Under the pieces are notes generated by a model. That model saw only the letters and a list, made by a program, of their open reading frames with translations, was not told where the DNA came from and searched no databases. A stretch of 64,000 bases of DNA, from assembly GCA_003963305.1 (NCBI GenBank), contig RXJR01000018.1, positions 254,247 to 318,246 on the forward strand, given 5' to 3'. Both the position numbers and the translations under genes were made by a program. The stretch is from Candidatus Melainabacteria bacterium (GTDB taxonomy: Bacteria; Cyanobacteriota; Vampirovibrionia; Obscuribacterales; Obscuribacteraceae). Shown piece by piece: positions 17,628 through 25,380 of the stretch (positions within the stretch are counted from its first letter, which is position 1; every line of letters starts with the position of its first letter).

Positions 17628-18455
17628 TCAATCACTAACAGAGAGTACGAGGCTGGGAGAAGGAATTTGATGATCAGCGCGAATTGGGATTATTGCTGTG
17701 CCAACGCAGAAAAACTCAATCACATTTGTGCTCCATCCATATGATCCCTCGTGGATGTCGACGCCTACAATTCCTTCTGCTTTCAGGTTCTCAGCCTCAG
17801 TCTGCATTCGTTCCATGGCCAGCTCGCGAGCATCGTATAGTCCTTGAGTGAAATTTGTCATCTCCACATTCTGCCCGACATTCTTGAACCATTGTCCAAA
17901 GGTTTGATGAGCGATGTGGTAGACGCAGTTACCCATGACCATTCCAACCGGTCTGTAACCTGACTTTAGAAGAGTCCAGAAGTCTTGACCTGACAAATCG
18001 CTCGTGAAAGGTTTGTCGTCGTGCGTGCGAAACGGGCTTCTGCTACCGTTTTTTGCGCTTTCGCGATGGTAGACTGCGGTTCCAAGCGCGACGAACTCTG
18101 CCAGATCCGAGTTCCAGCTCATGTGTTTGACGCGCAGTCTGACGCCGATGACACCATCTGCACCCAGCTCGTATGCTTCTTCTTCCATTCTCGTCATAGC
18201 CAGCTCGCGGGCATGATAGAGAGCTTGTGTGAGTGTTTGCATCTCTTCATTTTTTGTCCACTTCGCCTGCTGAAAGCCGATGTGATAAATGGAGCTGCCG
18301 ACGACGAACCCAGCCGGCTCGAAGCCTGCTTCTTTGACCAGCAAAAATTCATTGACTGAGAGATCGCTTGTGAATAGAGTTCGATTGGCACCGGTGCCCC
18401 GCATCTCTTTCAAGCGTTCCTTGGCGTGCTCAGGAATTTCCGGCAAGTCTGGCAT
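17628..18455 (-). CDS. Tandem YbjQ-type (heavy-metal-binding domain) protein
   Basis: 275 residues made of two copies of the YbjQ/DUF74 domain (about residues 25-130 and 150-260). Each has TSDLS...G, VxGNCxYH or VGSSIYH, then ARELAMxRMxxEA..LGADGVIGV and a closing EFxxxGTA. The family is called heavy-metal-binding from structural work but its biological role is unclear; it forms pentameric rings. The ribosome binding site GGGAG is 7 nt before the ATG. It is the last gene of a three-gene minus-strand operon with a paralogue 14 bp upstream. Confidence 0.8.
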   Translation of the reverse strand: MPDLPEIPEHAKERLKEMRGTGANRTLFTSDLSVNEFLLVKEAGFEPAGFVVGSSIYHIGFQQAKWTKNEEMQTLTQALYHARELAMTRMEEEAYELGADGVIGVRLRVKHMSWNSDLAEFVALGTAVYHRESAKNGSRSPFRTHDDKPFTSDLSGQDFWTLLKSGYRPVGMVMGNCVYHIAHQTFGQWFKNVGQNVEMTNFTQGLYDARELAMERMQTEAENLKAEGIVGVDIHEGSYGWSTNVIEFFCVGTAIIPIRADHQIPSPSLVLSVSD

Positions 18456-18469
18456 AACATTCTCCCAAA

Positions 18470-19483
18470 TTAGTCATCATCATCATCGTCTTCAATGTCA
18501 AAATCATCGTCGCTGCTCGTCGTGCCACCGTATACGGTGTCGATTTGGACTGAGCTGCGGCTCAAGCTGTTTAAGTCAAGAATCAAATTGGGCGAAGGTA
18601 AACGGTCCAGGCGCTCTTCCTTGCTGCTAATTACTGTGCCCACGACAGTCCAGTGAACAAGCATGTCGTGATAAGTGTAATTGTTTACTTCGTATGCGAT
18701 GTCTTCAATTTCGTAATCTGCCGCCACTCCGATCAGTCCATCGCCACCGTTCTCGTGAATGTGACTCTGGGCACGCGCCATAGCCAGATTCCTCGATTGG
18801 TAGAAACCTTGCGTGTAGGACAAGACCTCCTGGTTGGGGGCGAGATTCAAGCCGAACAACTGTTTGTTGACAATCGACTGTGTGCGAGAGTCTGAGTAGA
18901 TGTAGTACGAACAAATGCCAAAGGCCAGGGCCAGCGGTCGATACCCGGCTTGATAGAGCTTCCAGAAATCTTGCCCGTTTAGAGCACTGGTGAAGGGTAA
19001 TTCACTTTCCGGGTAGCCTGGAATTTTGACGGCCGTGCCGATTGCCGTGAATTCCGTCTGTCGAGAACTCCAATCGTGACTTTTGATGACCAGCCTGACA
19101 CCGATCACGCCTGAGGCGCCGAGCAATTGAGCTTCGTGCTGCATGCGGCTGATTGCCATTTTGCGAGCTTCCAGCTGGGCATGGGTGATATTGGTCAGCT
19201 CTCCGGTGCTGTTCCATCTCGATTTGTAGAAGCCCCAGAAGCTGACGTTAAAAAATGATGTGCCCATTACCTGGCCCAGGGTCTTAAAGCCAGATTGTCG
19301 GCACAGCAAATACTCTCGCGTGCTCAAATCGCTGGTGAAAAAATTACTGCCGATCGCCTGCTGGCGTTCAATGCGTTCACGCGCCGTCGGCGGCACTTGC
19401 CCGCTGCTGAGAGCCTGTAGCGTAGCCGCTTCTCGCTGCTTGCGGCGTTCATCATCTTTATTGTTTTTGTTCCAAAAGAACAT
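18470..19483 (-). CDS. Tandem YbjQ-type domain protein with acidic tail
   Basis: 337 residues, paralogous to the downstream gene, again with two YbjQ/DUF74 domains (about 50-155 and 170-290): FTSDLSTREYLL, ARKMAISRMQHEAQLLGASGVIGVRL, TEFTAIGTA; then FTSALNGQDFW, ARAQSHIHENGGDGLIGV, HWTVVGTV. The N-terminus is charged (FFWNKNNKDDERRKQ) and the C-terminus ends in an Asp-rich tail (DDDFDIEDDDDDD). Proteins of this architecture probably assemble with the neighbouring paralogue. The start lies 3 nt from the upstream gene's stop, giving tight coupling. No signal peptide was seen, so a cytoplasmic location is expected. Confidence 0.8.
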   Translation of the reverse strand: MFFWNKNNKDDERRKQREAATLQALSSGQVPPTARERIERQQAIGSNFFTSDLSTREYLLCRQSGFKTLGQVMGTSFFNVSFWGFYKSRWNSTGELTNITHAQLEARKMAISRMQHEAQLLGASGVIGVRLVIKSHDWSSRQTEFTAIGTAVKIPGYPESELPFTSALNGQDFWKLYQAGYRPLALAFGICSYYIYSDSRTQSIVNKQLFGLNLAPNQEVLSYTQGFYQSRNLAMARAQSHIHENGGDGLIGVAADYEIEDIAYEVNNYTYHDMLVHWTVVGTVISSKEERLDRLPSPNLILDLNSLSRSSVQIDTVYGGTTSSDDDFDIEDDDDDD

Positions 19484-19486
19484 CGC

Positions 19487-19897
19487 TTATCCCAGCACGA
19501 ACTTGTTCAGGGCTCGTCGCGTTTGAGCATTTTTTTCTGACATATCTTTCAATCCGGCAAGAATTTTTTCGATGCATTCCTCAACTGATATGTCATTTGT
19601 TTTGAGTACTACGCCCTTGACCAGTTTTTTGGCGCTGGCGGTGACAGAGCCGTGCTTCTGTCTGACGATTTGATATTGAAAATCGTCGAATCTGACATTT
19701 AGTTCTTGCAGCGGTCGTTCCTTTGACATGAACCATCCGCCTCGCTCGATTGTCACTGCTTCCGGCACGGCGGCCTGGAGCATTTTGGCCAGTTGCTCGA
19801 GCATGTCAGTCGATTGAGCTGTATCCGAGCGCAGCGACGCGGCAAGAACGTCGAGCTGAAGTGCTTGATCGAAATCATCAAAATCTGGTGCGGACAC
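19487..19897 (-). CDS. Small protein of unknown function, first gene of the YbjQ operon
   Basis: About 136 residues. GTG at 19895-19897 is preferred over the in-frame GTG at 19909 because GGAG (19904-19907) sits 6 nt upstream of it. No family recognised. The N-terminal part is acidic and helical (FDDFDQALQLDVLAASLR); the middle (AVTIERGGWFMSKERPLQELNVRFDDFQYQI) looks beta-rich; the C-terminus is helical and Lys-rich. There is no membrane segment. Its stop is 3 nt before the next gene, so it is presumably made with, and may bind, the tandem YbjQ proteins. Confidence 0.65.
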   Translation of the reverse strand: MSAPDFDDFDQALQLDVLAASLRSDTAQSTDMLEQLAKMLQAAVPEAVTIERGGWFMSKERPLQELNVRFDDFQYQIVRQKHGSVTASAKKLVKGVVLKTNDISVEECIEKILAGLKDMSEKNAQTRRALNKFVLG

Positions 19898-19983
19898 AAT
19901 CGACTCCACGATGAAAACAGAACAAAATTAGAACATGCTTGACCAGATTAAGTGTGCAGCTTTTACACAGCCGGGGTTAATTT

Positions 19984-22236
19984 TTAAACTTGCTGTTTAC
20001 AAGTGCTGAGAATAGTTTTGCGAAATGAGTCTGCGCCTCGTCTTACCCATGGATCGTTCTGGATCGTCTTTCGGCACGAGGAGCTGATTTCGTACATGTT
20101 AAAAATGATCTCGTCCAGTTGCTTTTGAATTGCTGCTTCATCATCTGCCCATCGTTGACATTGCTTTTGATGCAAGTCTTGACTGAGTTGGACATCGCGA
20201 TTATATCGGCCGGCCGCCGCTCCCTCGAAGCTTGGAGAGCCCGGATCAAAGCTTTCCACCTGCCGGGCAATTTCTATTGCCTGCGCGCTCAGTGATGCGA
20301 CGATCCGCTCTGTATCCGGGTCTGGAACCAGAAATGGAAGGCGCCTGATGTCACCAATTTGGAAATTAATTGTCGGATTTAGAACGCCGAGAATAGAACG
20401 CACCAGTGATGAATTTAGATACCCGAGTATAAACAAGATGTCGATTCGAGAACTGAAAATAGCCGAGCTGGCAATGTCGAAAACCGCACCGGGTGTCAAC
20501 AGTCGTGCCTTGAAGCCTTTTGTGCCTATATAAGAGTATGTGACGCCTCTCTTGAAATAGAATGGTTCCCCTGGCAGCCTGGCTGATTGTCCACGGTTTA
20601 CTCGATATTCGCGAATTTGCTGCCCGTCTGTTTTCCAGTGCAGCATCAGTGGGCTGGTGTAATACCATTTATGACCGCCGCCTTTGTCATATGGTACGTA
20701 TTCATGCCGTACCCGCTCGTCAATTTTGTCGAACCTGGTTACGAATTTTTGGTTGTTGCACGTGAAGAGACCATTTGTACAGGTTATGGCATGGTCCGGA
20801 GCGACGATGGTTGGGTGTCTGTTGAACAAGCGTAGTATCTCAGGTGGTGCCCAGAATGAATATGGTGCTTGTGGCAAATATTGAGCCTGTGCATCGGCTT
20901 CTGCGCGTGAGACAATGCGGGGAGCGATATTACTGAGCCCGTTCGATTCGGCGAGCGCTTTTTCCTCTCTTGTCAGCAACTGCCAGCAGCGTACATCTGA
21001 AGCCTGCTGATTGTCTTTCTTTCGAAGCGTGATAATTGCGGTGTTGGTCTTTTCACCACCTTTGGTGGCAAATACACCCGAGCCAAGTTGCGCGATTGCT
21101 TCAACATTCGCTGTTTGCATCATCGTTTCGCGCAGACTCTGGTATCTCTGAATCGTCAGTACGCTCTGCTGGCAAATTGCTGCCAATCGGCCTCCTGGTT
21201 TGAGCAGTCTCAGGCCAAGCTCCAGAAATGCGGCATAAAGGTCGTATTGGCTGTCGGGAAATTCTGCTTTGAGAAAATCTCGGATCATTTGAGGCATGAG
21301 GCGATGCCCAAGATAAGGAGGATTCATGGCGATGGCATCGAACTGTTGTGGAATGCCGGGGAGTTGCACTGAGGCTCCGAGCAAGAGGCTTCCGATAGTG
21401 CAGGCTCGTTCCGAGTCTCCAGCCAGGCTGATTTTAGCTGGGGCTATCTCGATAAAGCTTGCGCAAGAATCTCGAGCTTCCAGATAGAGCGCCAGTTTGG
21501 CCAGGTCTACGAGGCCCGAGTCCACATCCAGCCCGAAGAGCTGTTGTTCAAAAATTCGCTCTAACGCTTCTTCCTGACTGGTTTGGCTTTGTTTTGCCAG
21601 CAGTGAACGCAGAGCCGGCACGAGCAGATGCCCCGCGCCGCAGGCTGGGTCGAGAAACCGGGCCGCTTTGTTGCTGCTGAGCGCCTCTTCGACGAGGAAA
21701 TCTGCAATCCAGTCAGGTGTGAACCATTGTGTCAGAGATGGTATATCGCCAGTCTGAGCCCGTGTGCGGTGACCATCGACGATGTTTTTGCGTACGCCTG
21801 CAGATTTGATAGCGCATTGCCAGAACCAGCCGGCTGCCAGCGATTCGTCTAGTGCCGCGCTGCTGTGAAAACTGCTGATTGCCTTGACAAGCCGGTGCAA
21901 TCGTTTTTCTATAAATGATTGTCCGTAGTCTCTCTGGCAGTGCTGAAATACGCCTGAGCTGGTCACCGAAAAGGCAGTACTATCCAGGTGCATTGCCGGT
22001 TTGCCTATGGCCGCGCCGTATTCCTTTATAAATTGAGTCATGATGCTGTCGCCAAGCGCCACGGGCAAAATTCCGCGTGCCGCCAGCCCGGCCGCTGCGA
22101 CCAGTTCAAGGAAGACACGGTCTGAATGCTTGAGTTCGGGATCCTCTTTGCGCAAAAGGCGCAGCAACTTCATCATGGACGCGTGCCGATCCTGCTTAGT
22201 GCAGTCACGATGGGCATTTACAGTGATGGGACTCAT
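19984..22236 (-). CDS. Solitary N6-adenine DNA methyltransferase, Eco57I/PglX-like
   Basis: A 750-residue protein. Motif I is FLDPACGAGHLLVPAL (~residue 195), motif IV is AMNPPYLGHR (~305), and the methylase core is DLYAAFLELGLRLLKPGGRLAAICQQS. The C-terminal ~250 residues (KGGGHKWYYTSPLMLHW, LGYLNSSLVRSILGVLNPTINFQIGDIRRLP) match the target-recognition part of type IIG and BREX PglX enzymes. It should methylate adenine in a specific DNA site. There is no nuclease PD-(D/E)XK motif that I can see at the N-terminus, and no BREX or restriction genes lie beside it (neighbours are YbjQ proteins and gltA). It is either an orphan regulatory methylase or a type IIG enzyme with an unrecognised nuclease part. 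No clear ribosome binding site precedes the ATG. Confidence 0.85.
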   Translation of the reverse strand: MSPITVNAHRDCTKQDRHASMMKLLRLLRKEDPELKHSDRVFLELVAAAGLAARGILPVALGDSIMTQFIKEYGAAIGKPAMHLDSTAFSVTSSGVFQHCQRDYGQSFIEKRLHRLVKAISSFHSSAALDESLAAGWFWQCAIKSAGVRKNIVDGHRTRAQTGDIPSLTQWFTPDWIADFLVEEALSSNKAARFLDPACGAGHLLVPALRSLLAKQSQTSQEEALERIFEQQLFGLDVDSGLVDLAKLALYLEARDSCASFIEIAPAKISLAGDSERACTIGSLLLGASVQLPGIPQQFDAIAMNPPYLGHRLMPQMIRDFLKAEFPDSQYDLYAAFLELGLRLLKPGGRLAAICQQSVLTIQRYQSLRETMMQTANVEAIAQLGSGVFATKGGEKTNTAIITLRKKDNQQASDVRCWQLLTREEKALAESNGLSNIAPRIVSRAEADAQAQYLPQAPYSFWAPPEILRLFNRHPTIVAPDHAITCTNGLFTCNNQKFVTRFDKIDERVRHEYVPYDKGGGHKWYYTSPLMLHWKTDGQQIREYRVNRGQSARLPGEPFYFKRGVTYSYIGTKGFKARLLTPGAVFDIASSAIFSSRIDILFILGYLNSSLVRSILGVLNPTINFQIGDIRRLPFLVPDPDTERIVASLSAQAIEIARQVESFDPGSPSFEGAAAGRYNRDVQLSQDLHQKQCQRWADDEAAIQKQLDEIIFNMYEISSSCRKTIQNDPWVRRGADSFRKTILSTCKQQV

Positions 22237-22368
22237 TTATTTGCAATTGACTGGGGAGAAATCGTGTTTTTGATCCATGAAAGAAAGGCTATGAACGGAA
22301 GATTCCAGTTGTCATTTAGTGTATAAATCCAGTTATTCCAATGAATCCAGCGAAATCGGGAGCACCTT

Positions 22369-23487
22369 ATGGTCAAGGCAGGGCTTGAGGACATAGTAGC
22401 GGCATCTTCATCCATTTGCGATGTGAATGGAAAAGAAGGGCGCCTCGTTTATCAGGGTTACGATATTCACGATCTCGCCGAACATTCAACGTACGAAGAG
22501 ACCGTATTTTTGTTGTGGAATGGCAGATTGCCCCACAAGCAAGAGCTCGAGACGCTGTCGGCAGCATTGCGTAGCAATGCCGCAATTCCCGCTGAAGTGG
22601 TGAAGGCGATGAAGGCATTTCCCAAAGATGCCAACTCGATGGAAGTGCTCCGTACTGCAGTTTCTATGCTGTCTATGTATGATCCCGATGATGAGCTCAA
22701 CGATCGCGATGCCAACGTACGCAAAGCCACTCGTCTAACTGCTCAACTGCCGACTATCGTTGCTTACTGGGATAACATTCGCAACGGTAAAGAGCCCGTC
22801 GCTCCCAATCCGAATCTCAGTGTTGCAGCCAATTTCCTTTATCTGCTTCACGGCGGCAAAGAGCCAGATCAGCTGAGCACGAAATCTCTGGACATTGCCC
22901 TCATCCTTCACGCCGACCATGAACTCAATGCGTCGACATTCGCCGCTCGTGTGGCCGCTGGAACTTTGACCGACATTCACTCTGCTATTGTCGCTGCCAT
23001 CGGCACCTTGAAAGGACCGCTGCATGGTGGTGCCAACCAGGAAGTGATCAAAATGTTGATCAAGATCGACAAGCTGGAGAATGTTCAACCATACATCAGC
23101 AAGATGTTCGAAGAGCGCAAGAAAGTTATGGGCTTCGGTCACCGTGTTTATAAAACTGAAGATCCAAGAGCTTCTCACCTGCGTAAAATGTCGGAAGAGC
23201 TGGGCAGGACAAACAATGAGTTGAAGTGGTTCCAGATGTCTCGCAAGATCGAAGAGATGGTTCTGAATGACAAAGGTTTCTATGCAAACGTAGATTTCTA
23301 CTCTGCTTCTGTCTATTACATGCTCGGTATACCGACCGATCTGTTTACGCCGATTTTCGCTGTAAGCCGCATGGCTGGCTGGGCTGCTCATGTACTCGAG
23401 CAGTACGACAACAATCGCTTGATTCGCCCTCGTGCCGATTACACAGGTCCGAAAAACCTGACCTACGTATCGATCGACAAGCGCTGA
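22369..23487 (+). CDS. gltA: Citrate synthase (citrate/2-methylcitrate synthase family)
   Basis: A 372-residue protein that condenses acetyl-CoA and oxaloacetate to citrate, entering the TCA cycle. The three catalytic residues are in motifs GPLHGGANQEV (His), GFGHRVYK (His) and PTDLFTPIFAVSR (Asp). The length and the HADHELNASTFAARVAAGTLTDIHSAIVAAIGTL-type core are those of the short, Gram-positive/archaeal-like citrate synthases, a group that also includes 2-methylcitrate synthases; substrate choice cannot be fixed by eye. GGGAG lies about 6 nt before ATG. It is convergent with the RDD gene. Confidence 0.93.
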   Translation: MVKAGLEDIVAASSSICDVNGKEGRLVYQGYDIHDLAEHSTYEETVFLLWNGRLPHKQELETLSAALRSNAAIPAEVVKAMKAFPKDANSMEVLRTAVSMLSMYDPDDELNDRDANVRKATRLTAQLPTIVAYWDNIRNGKEPVAPNPNLSVAANFLYLLHGGKEPDQLSTKSLDIALILHADHELNASTFAARVAAGTLTDIHSAIVAAIGTLKGPLHGGANQEVIKMLIKIDKLENVQPYISKMFEERKKVMGFGHRVYKTEDPRASHLRKMSEELGRTNNELKWFQMSRKIEEMVLNDKGFYANVDFYSASVYYMLGIPTDLFTPIFAVSRMAGWAAHVLEQYDNNRLIRPRADYTGPKNLTYVSIDKR

Positions 23488-23502
23488 GTCTGAAATCCCG
23501 TC

Positions 23503-24264
23503 TTAGCTTTCAGCTCGCGCTTTGTAAGCGCAGTAGACTCGCTCGAGGAATTTTTCGGACGGCTCGGTCGAGCTGTCATCAAGCTTCTTCCTCATGTAAG
23601 AGGCGAGGTTGCCTGCAATCAGTGGACGCTGCGATTTAGCGAGATTGGCGCGGCGCTTCAGGAAGCTTTTGAGCAAGGCATATTCTTGCGGTGTGATTCG
23701 GCCTGCGTCTATCGATTCGATGTTATACGAATCTGTGAGCATGAAATCTTCGCTCAGCATCTCTGCCTTTCGTTCGCGCACTACGATGGTGCCGCCGGCA
23801 TAGTCCCCAAATCGTTTCTCGTTCTTGTCGATGATCATCGGCAGTAAACCGACGAATGCCAACCCTGTATCCAGCGTGCGAATCAAGTTGCGCAAAACTA
23901 CGCCAGACCAGCCTACCGGTTGACCGTTTGCTTCAATCACCCTGATTGACACGATTTTCTTGCCTGGTGTCTGACCCTGCCATGTCCCTTCGAAAAAAAT
24001 GAAGTAGCCGAAGTTGATGATAAAGATGATGAAGATAGCTGCCATGCCCAGAATGTTGCTTGCCAGTGCTCTGTCGGTCTCGGGCAGATCTGTAAGCCCG
24101 ATTACTGTGCTGCCTCCCCAGTAAACAAGCCCAACTATCAGTATCGCTGTGTAGGTAATCGCCGTATCGATAAGAGCGGCCAGCACGCGGTTGCCGATGC
24201 CTGCCAATTCCAGGTGTAGGTCAACGTTTTCCGGGGTAGAGATCGAATAGTTTGGTTGCTGCAT
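23503..24264 (-). CDS. RDD-family membrane protein
   Basis: A 253-residue protein. The N-terminal sequence NRVLAALIDTAITYTAILIVGLVYW carries the R..D..D pattern of RDD proteins; further hydrophobic helices follow (AAIFIIFIINFGYFIFFEG) with TPGKKIVSIRVI. The C-terminal ~100 residues are soluble and helical. RDD proteins are membrane proteins of poorly defined, possibly ion-transport-related, function. It is divergent from a SpoIIM-family gene with only 17 bp between start codons. This pair occurs together in many bacteria, usually within a MoxR/DUF58 cluster that is not seen here. Confidence 0.85.
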   Translation of the reverse strand: MQQPNYSISTPENVDLHLELAGIGNRVLAALIDTAITYTAILIVGLVYWGGSTVIGLTDLPETDRALASNILGMAAIFIIFIINFGYFIFFEGTWQGQTPGKKIVSIRVIEANGQPVGWSGVVLRNLIRTLDTGLAFVGLLPMIIDKNEKRFGDYAGGTIVVRERKAEMLSEDFMLTDSYNIESIDAGRITPQEYALLKSFLKRRANLAKSQRPLIAGNLASYMRKKLDDSSTEPSEKFLERVYCAYKARAES

Positions 24265-24281
24265 GAGAACTCTATTCCCCG

Positions 24282-25271
24282 ATGAATGTCGAACGCTGGC
24301 TGAGAATAAGAAGACCTGTTTGGGAGAAGCTGGAAGAACTTCTGAAAATAGTTGATAGCAAGGGACTTTCGGGGCTCGACCGTCAACAGTTACAAGAGTT
24401 GGGGCGAATTTATCGGTCGGTATCGGCTGACCTGTCTAGAGCCCGGGTAATGAACCTCAGTTCCGATATTCTGTCTTATCTGAACAATCTTCTGGTTCGC
24501 GCCCACAACCAAGTTTATCAAACCCGAAGAAACCGCTGGGCTGACTTTTTCGATTTCTTCTACAGGCAATTTCCCTGTCTGGTTCGCAAGCACATACTTT
24601 ACGTCAGTCTGGCCATCGTCATATTCGCCGTCCCCATGTGTATCAGCTATTTCATGACCCTGGAGGATATCCACTTTGCCCAGTTGGAGACGACGAGAGG
24701 ACAACCTATTGTCTCGGACGAAATGTGGAACATGATTGAAAATCGGCAGATGTGGACTGATTCCGTTCAACATTACAGTTCCACCGTCTCCAGTTTGATC
24801 GCCACCAATAACATTCGAGTAGCAATATTAGCCTTCGTACTCGGCATTACCTTCGGCATCGGTACAAGTATTGTTCTGTGCAATAACGGACTCATGCTTG
24901 GCACCGTGCTTGGTGCTTGCCAGACTTTCGGCATGGCGGGAAGATTGCTCGCCTTCATCGCACCGCATGGGGTGCTCGAGCTGACCGCGATATTTATCAG
25001 CGGCGGCGCCGGACTTTTGATGGGAAAGGCTCTGCTTTTCCCCGGGCAGCATAAAAGGCTTGATGCCCTGCGGCTTGCCGCTCGCGATGCCGGCGGCATG
25101 TTTGGCGGTTGCGTGCCTCTGCTGCTGGTGGCAGGCATGATTGAAGGATTTATATCTCCACGCACCGATTTGAGCGCTAATTTGAAAGTAGCTGTCAGCC
25201 TGGCTACAGCAATTGGTTTATTGCTATATCTTTTTGTACCGCGAGAAAAAAATCCTTCTCATCAGGCTTAA
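24282..25271 (+). CDS. SpoIIM-family (DUF95) membrane protein
   Basis: A 329-residue protein. A soluble, helical N-terminal ~95 residues is followed by transmembrane segments at about residues 105-125 (ILYVSLAIVIFAVPMCISYFM) and several in the second half. The family motif region is NNIRVAILAFVLGITFGIGTSIVLCNNGLMLG and PHGVLELTAIFISGGAGLLMG. In sporulating bacteria SpoIIM belongs to the DMP engulfment complex; in non-sporulators this family is widespread and uncharacterised. The start codons of this gene and the divergent RDD gene are 17 bp apart, so each promoter must lie inside the other gene unless transcripts are leaderless. Confidence 0.85.
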   Translation: MNVERWLRIRRPVWEKLEELLKIVDSKGLSGLDRQQLQELGRIYRSVSADLSRARVMNLSSDILSYLNNLLVRAHNQVYQTRRNRWADFFDFFYRQFPCLVRKHILYVSLAIVIFAVPMCISYFMTLEDIHFAQLETTRGQPIVSDEMWNMIENRQMWTDSVQHYSSTVSSLIATNNIRVAILAFVLGITFGIGTSIVLCNNGLMLGTVLGACQTFGMAGRLLAFIAPHGVLELTAIFISGGAGLLMGKALLFPGQHKRLDALRLAARDAGGMFGGCVPLLLVAGMIEGFISPRTDLSANLKVAVSLATAIGLLLYLFVPREKNPSHQA

Positions 25272-25313
25272 ATCGCGCATCTTTGAGTAGAATATAGTGA
25301 GCGTTCGCGAAGG

Positions 25314-25364
25314 CACCTGTTTTATTTGCTTAGCTCGTGAACTGCGCACTATTTAAAACAGGTG
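25314..25364. repeat. Perfect 11-bp inverted repeat upstream of serine hydrolase gene
   Basis: CACCTGTTTTA (25314-25324) and TAAAACAGGTG (25354-25364) are exact inverse copies separated by 29 nt and end 16 bp before the ATG at 25381. It could be an operator for a dimeric regulator or an RNA stem in the 5' untranslated region. The right arm would overlap the ribosome-binding area, so a stem could block translation. Confidence 0.5.
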
Positions 25365-25380
25365 TGGAGTCTGCATCCAT

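Noticed and set aside
19984..22236. BREX defence island
   Set aside because: Only a PglX-like methylase is present; neighbours are YbjQ proteins and citrate synthase, with no BREX partner genes.
22735..23391. 218-codon minus-strand ORF
   Set aside because: Antisense to citrate synthase with all catalytic motifs; composition His/Leu/Ile-rich as expected of a shadow.
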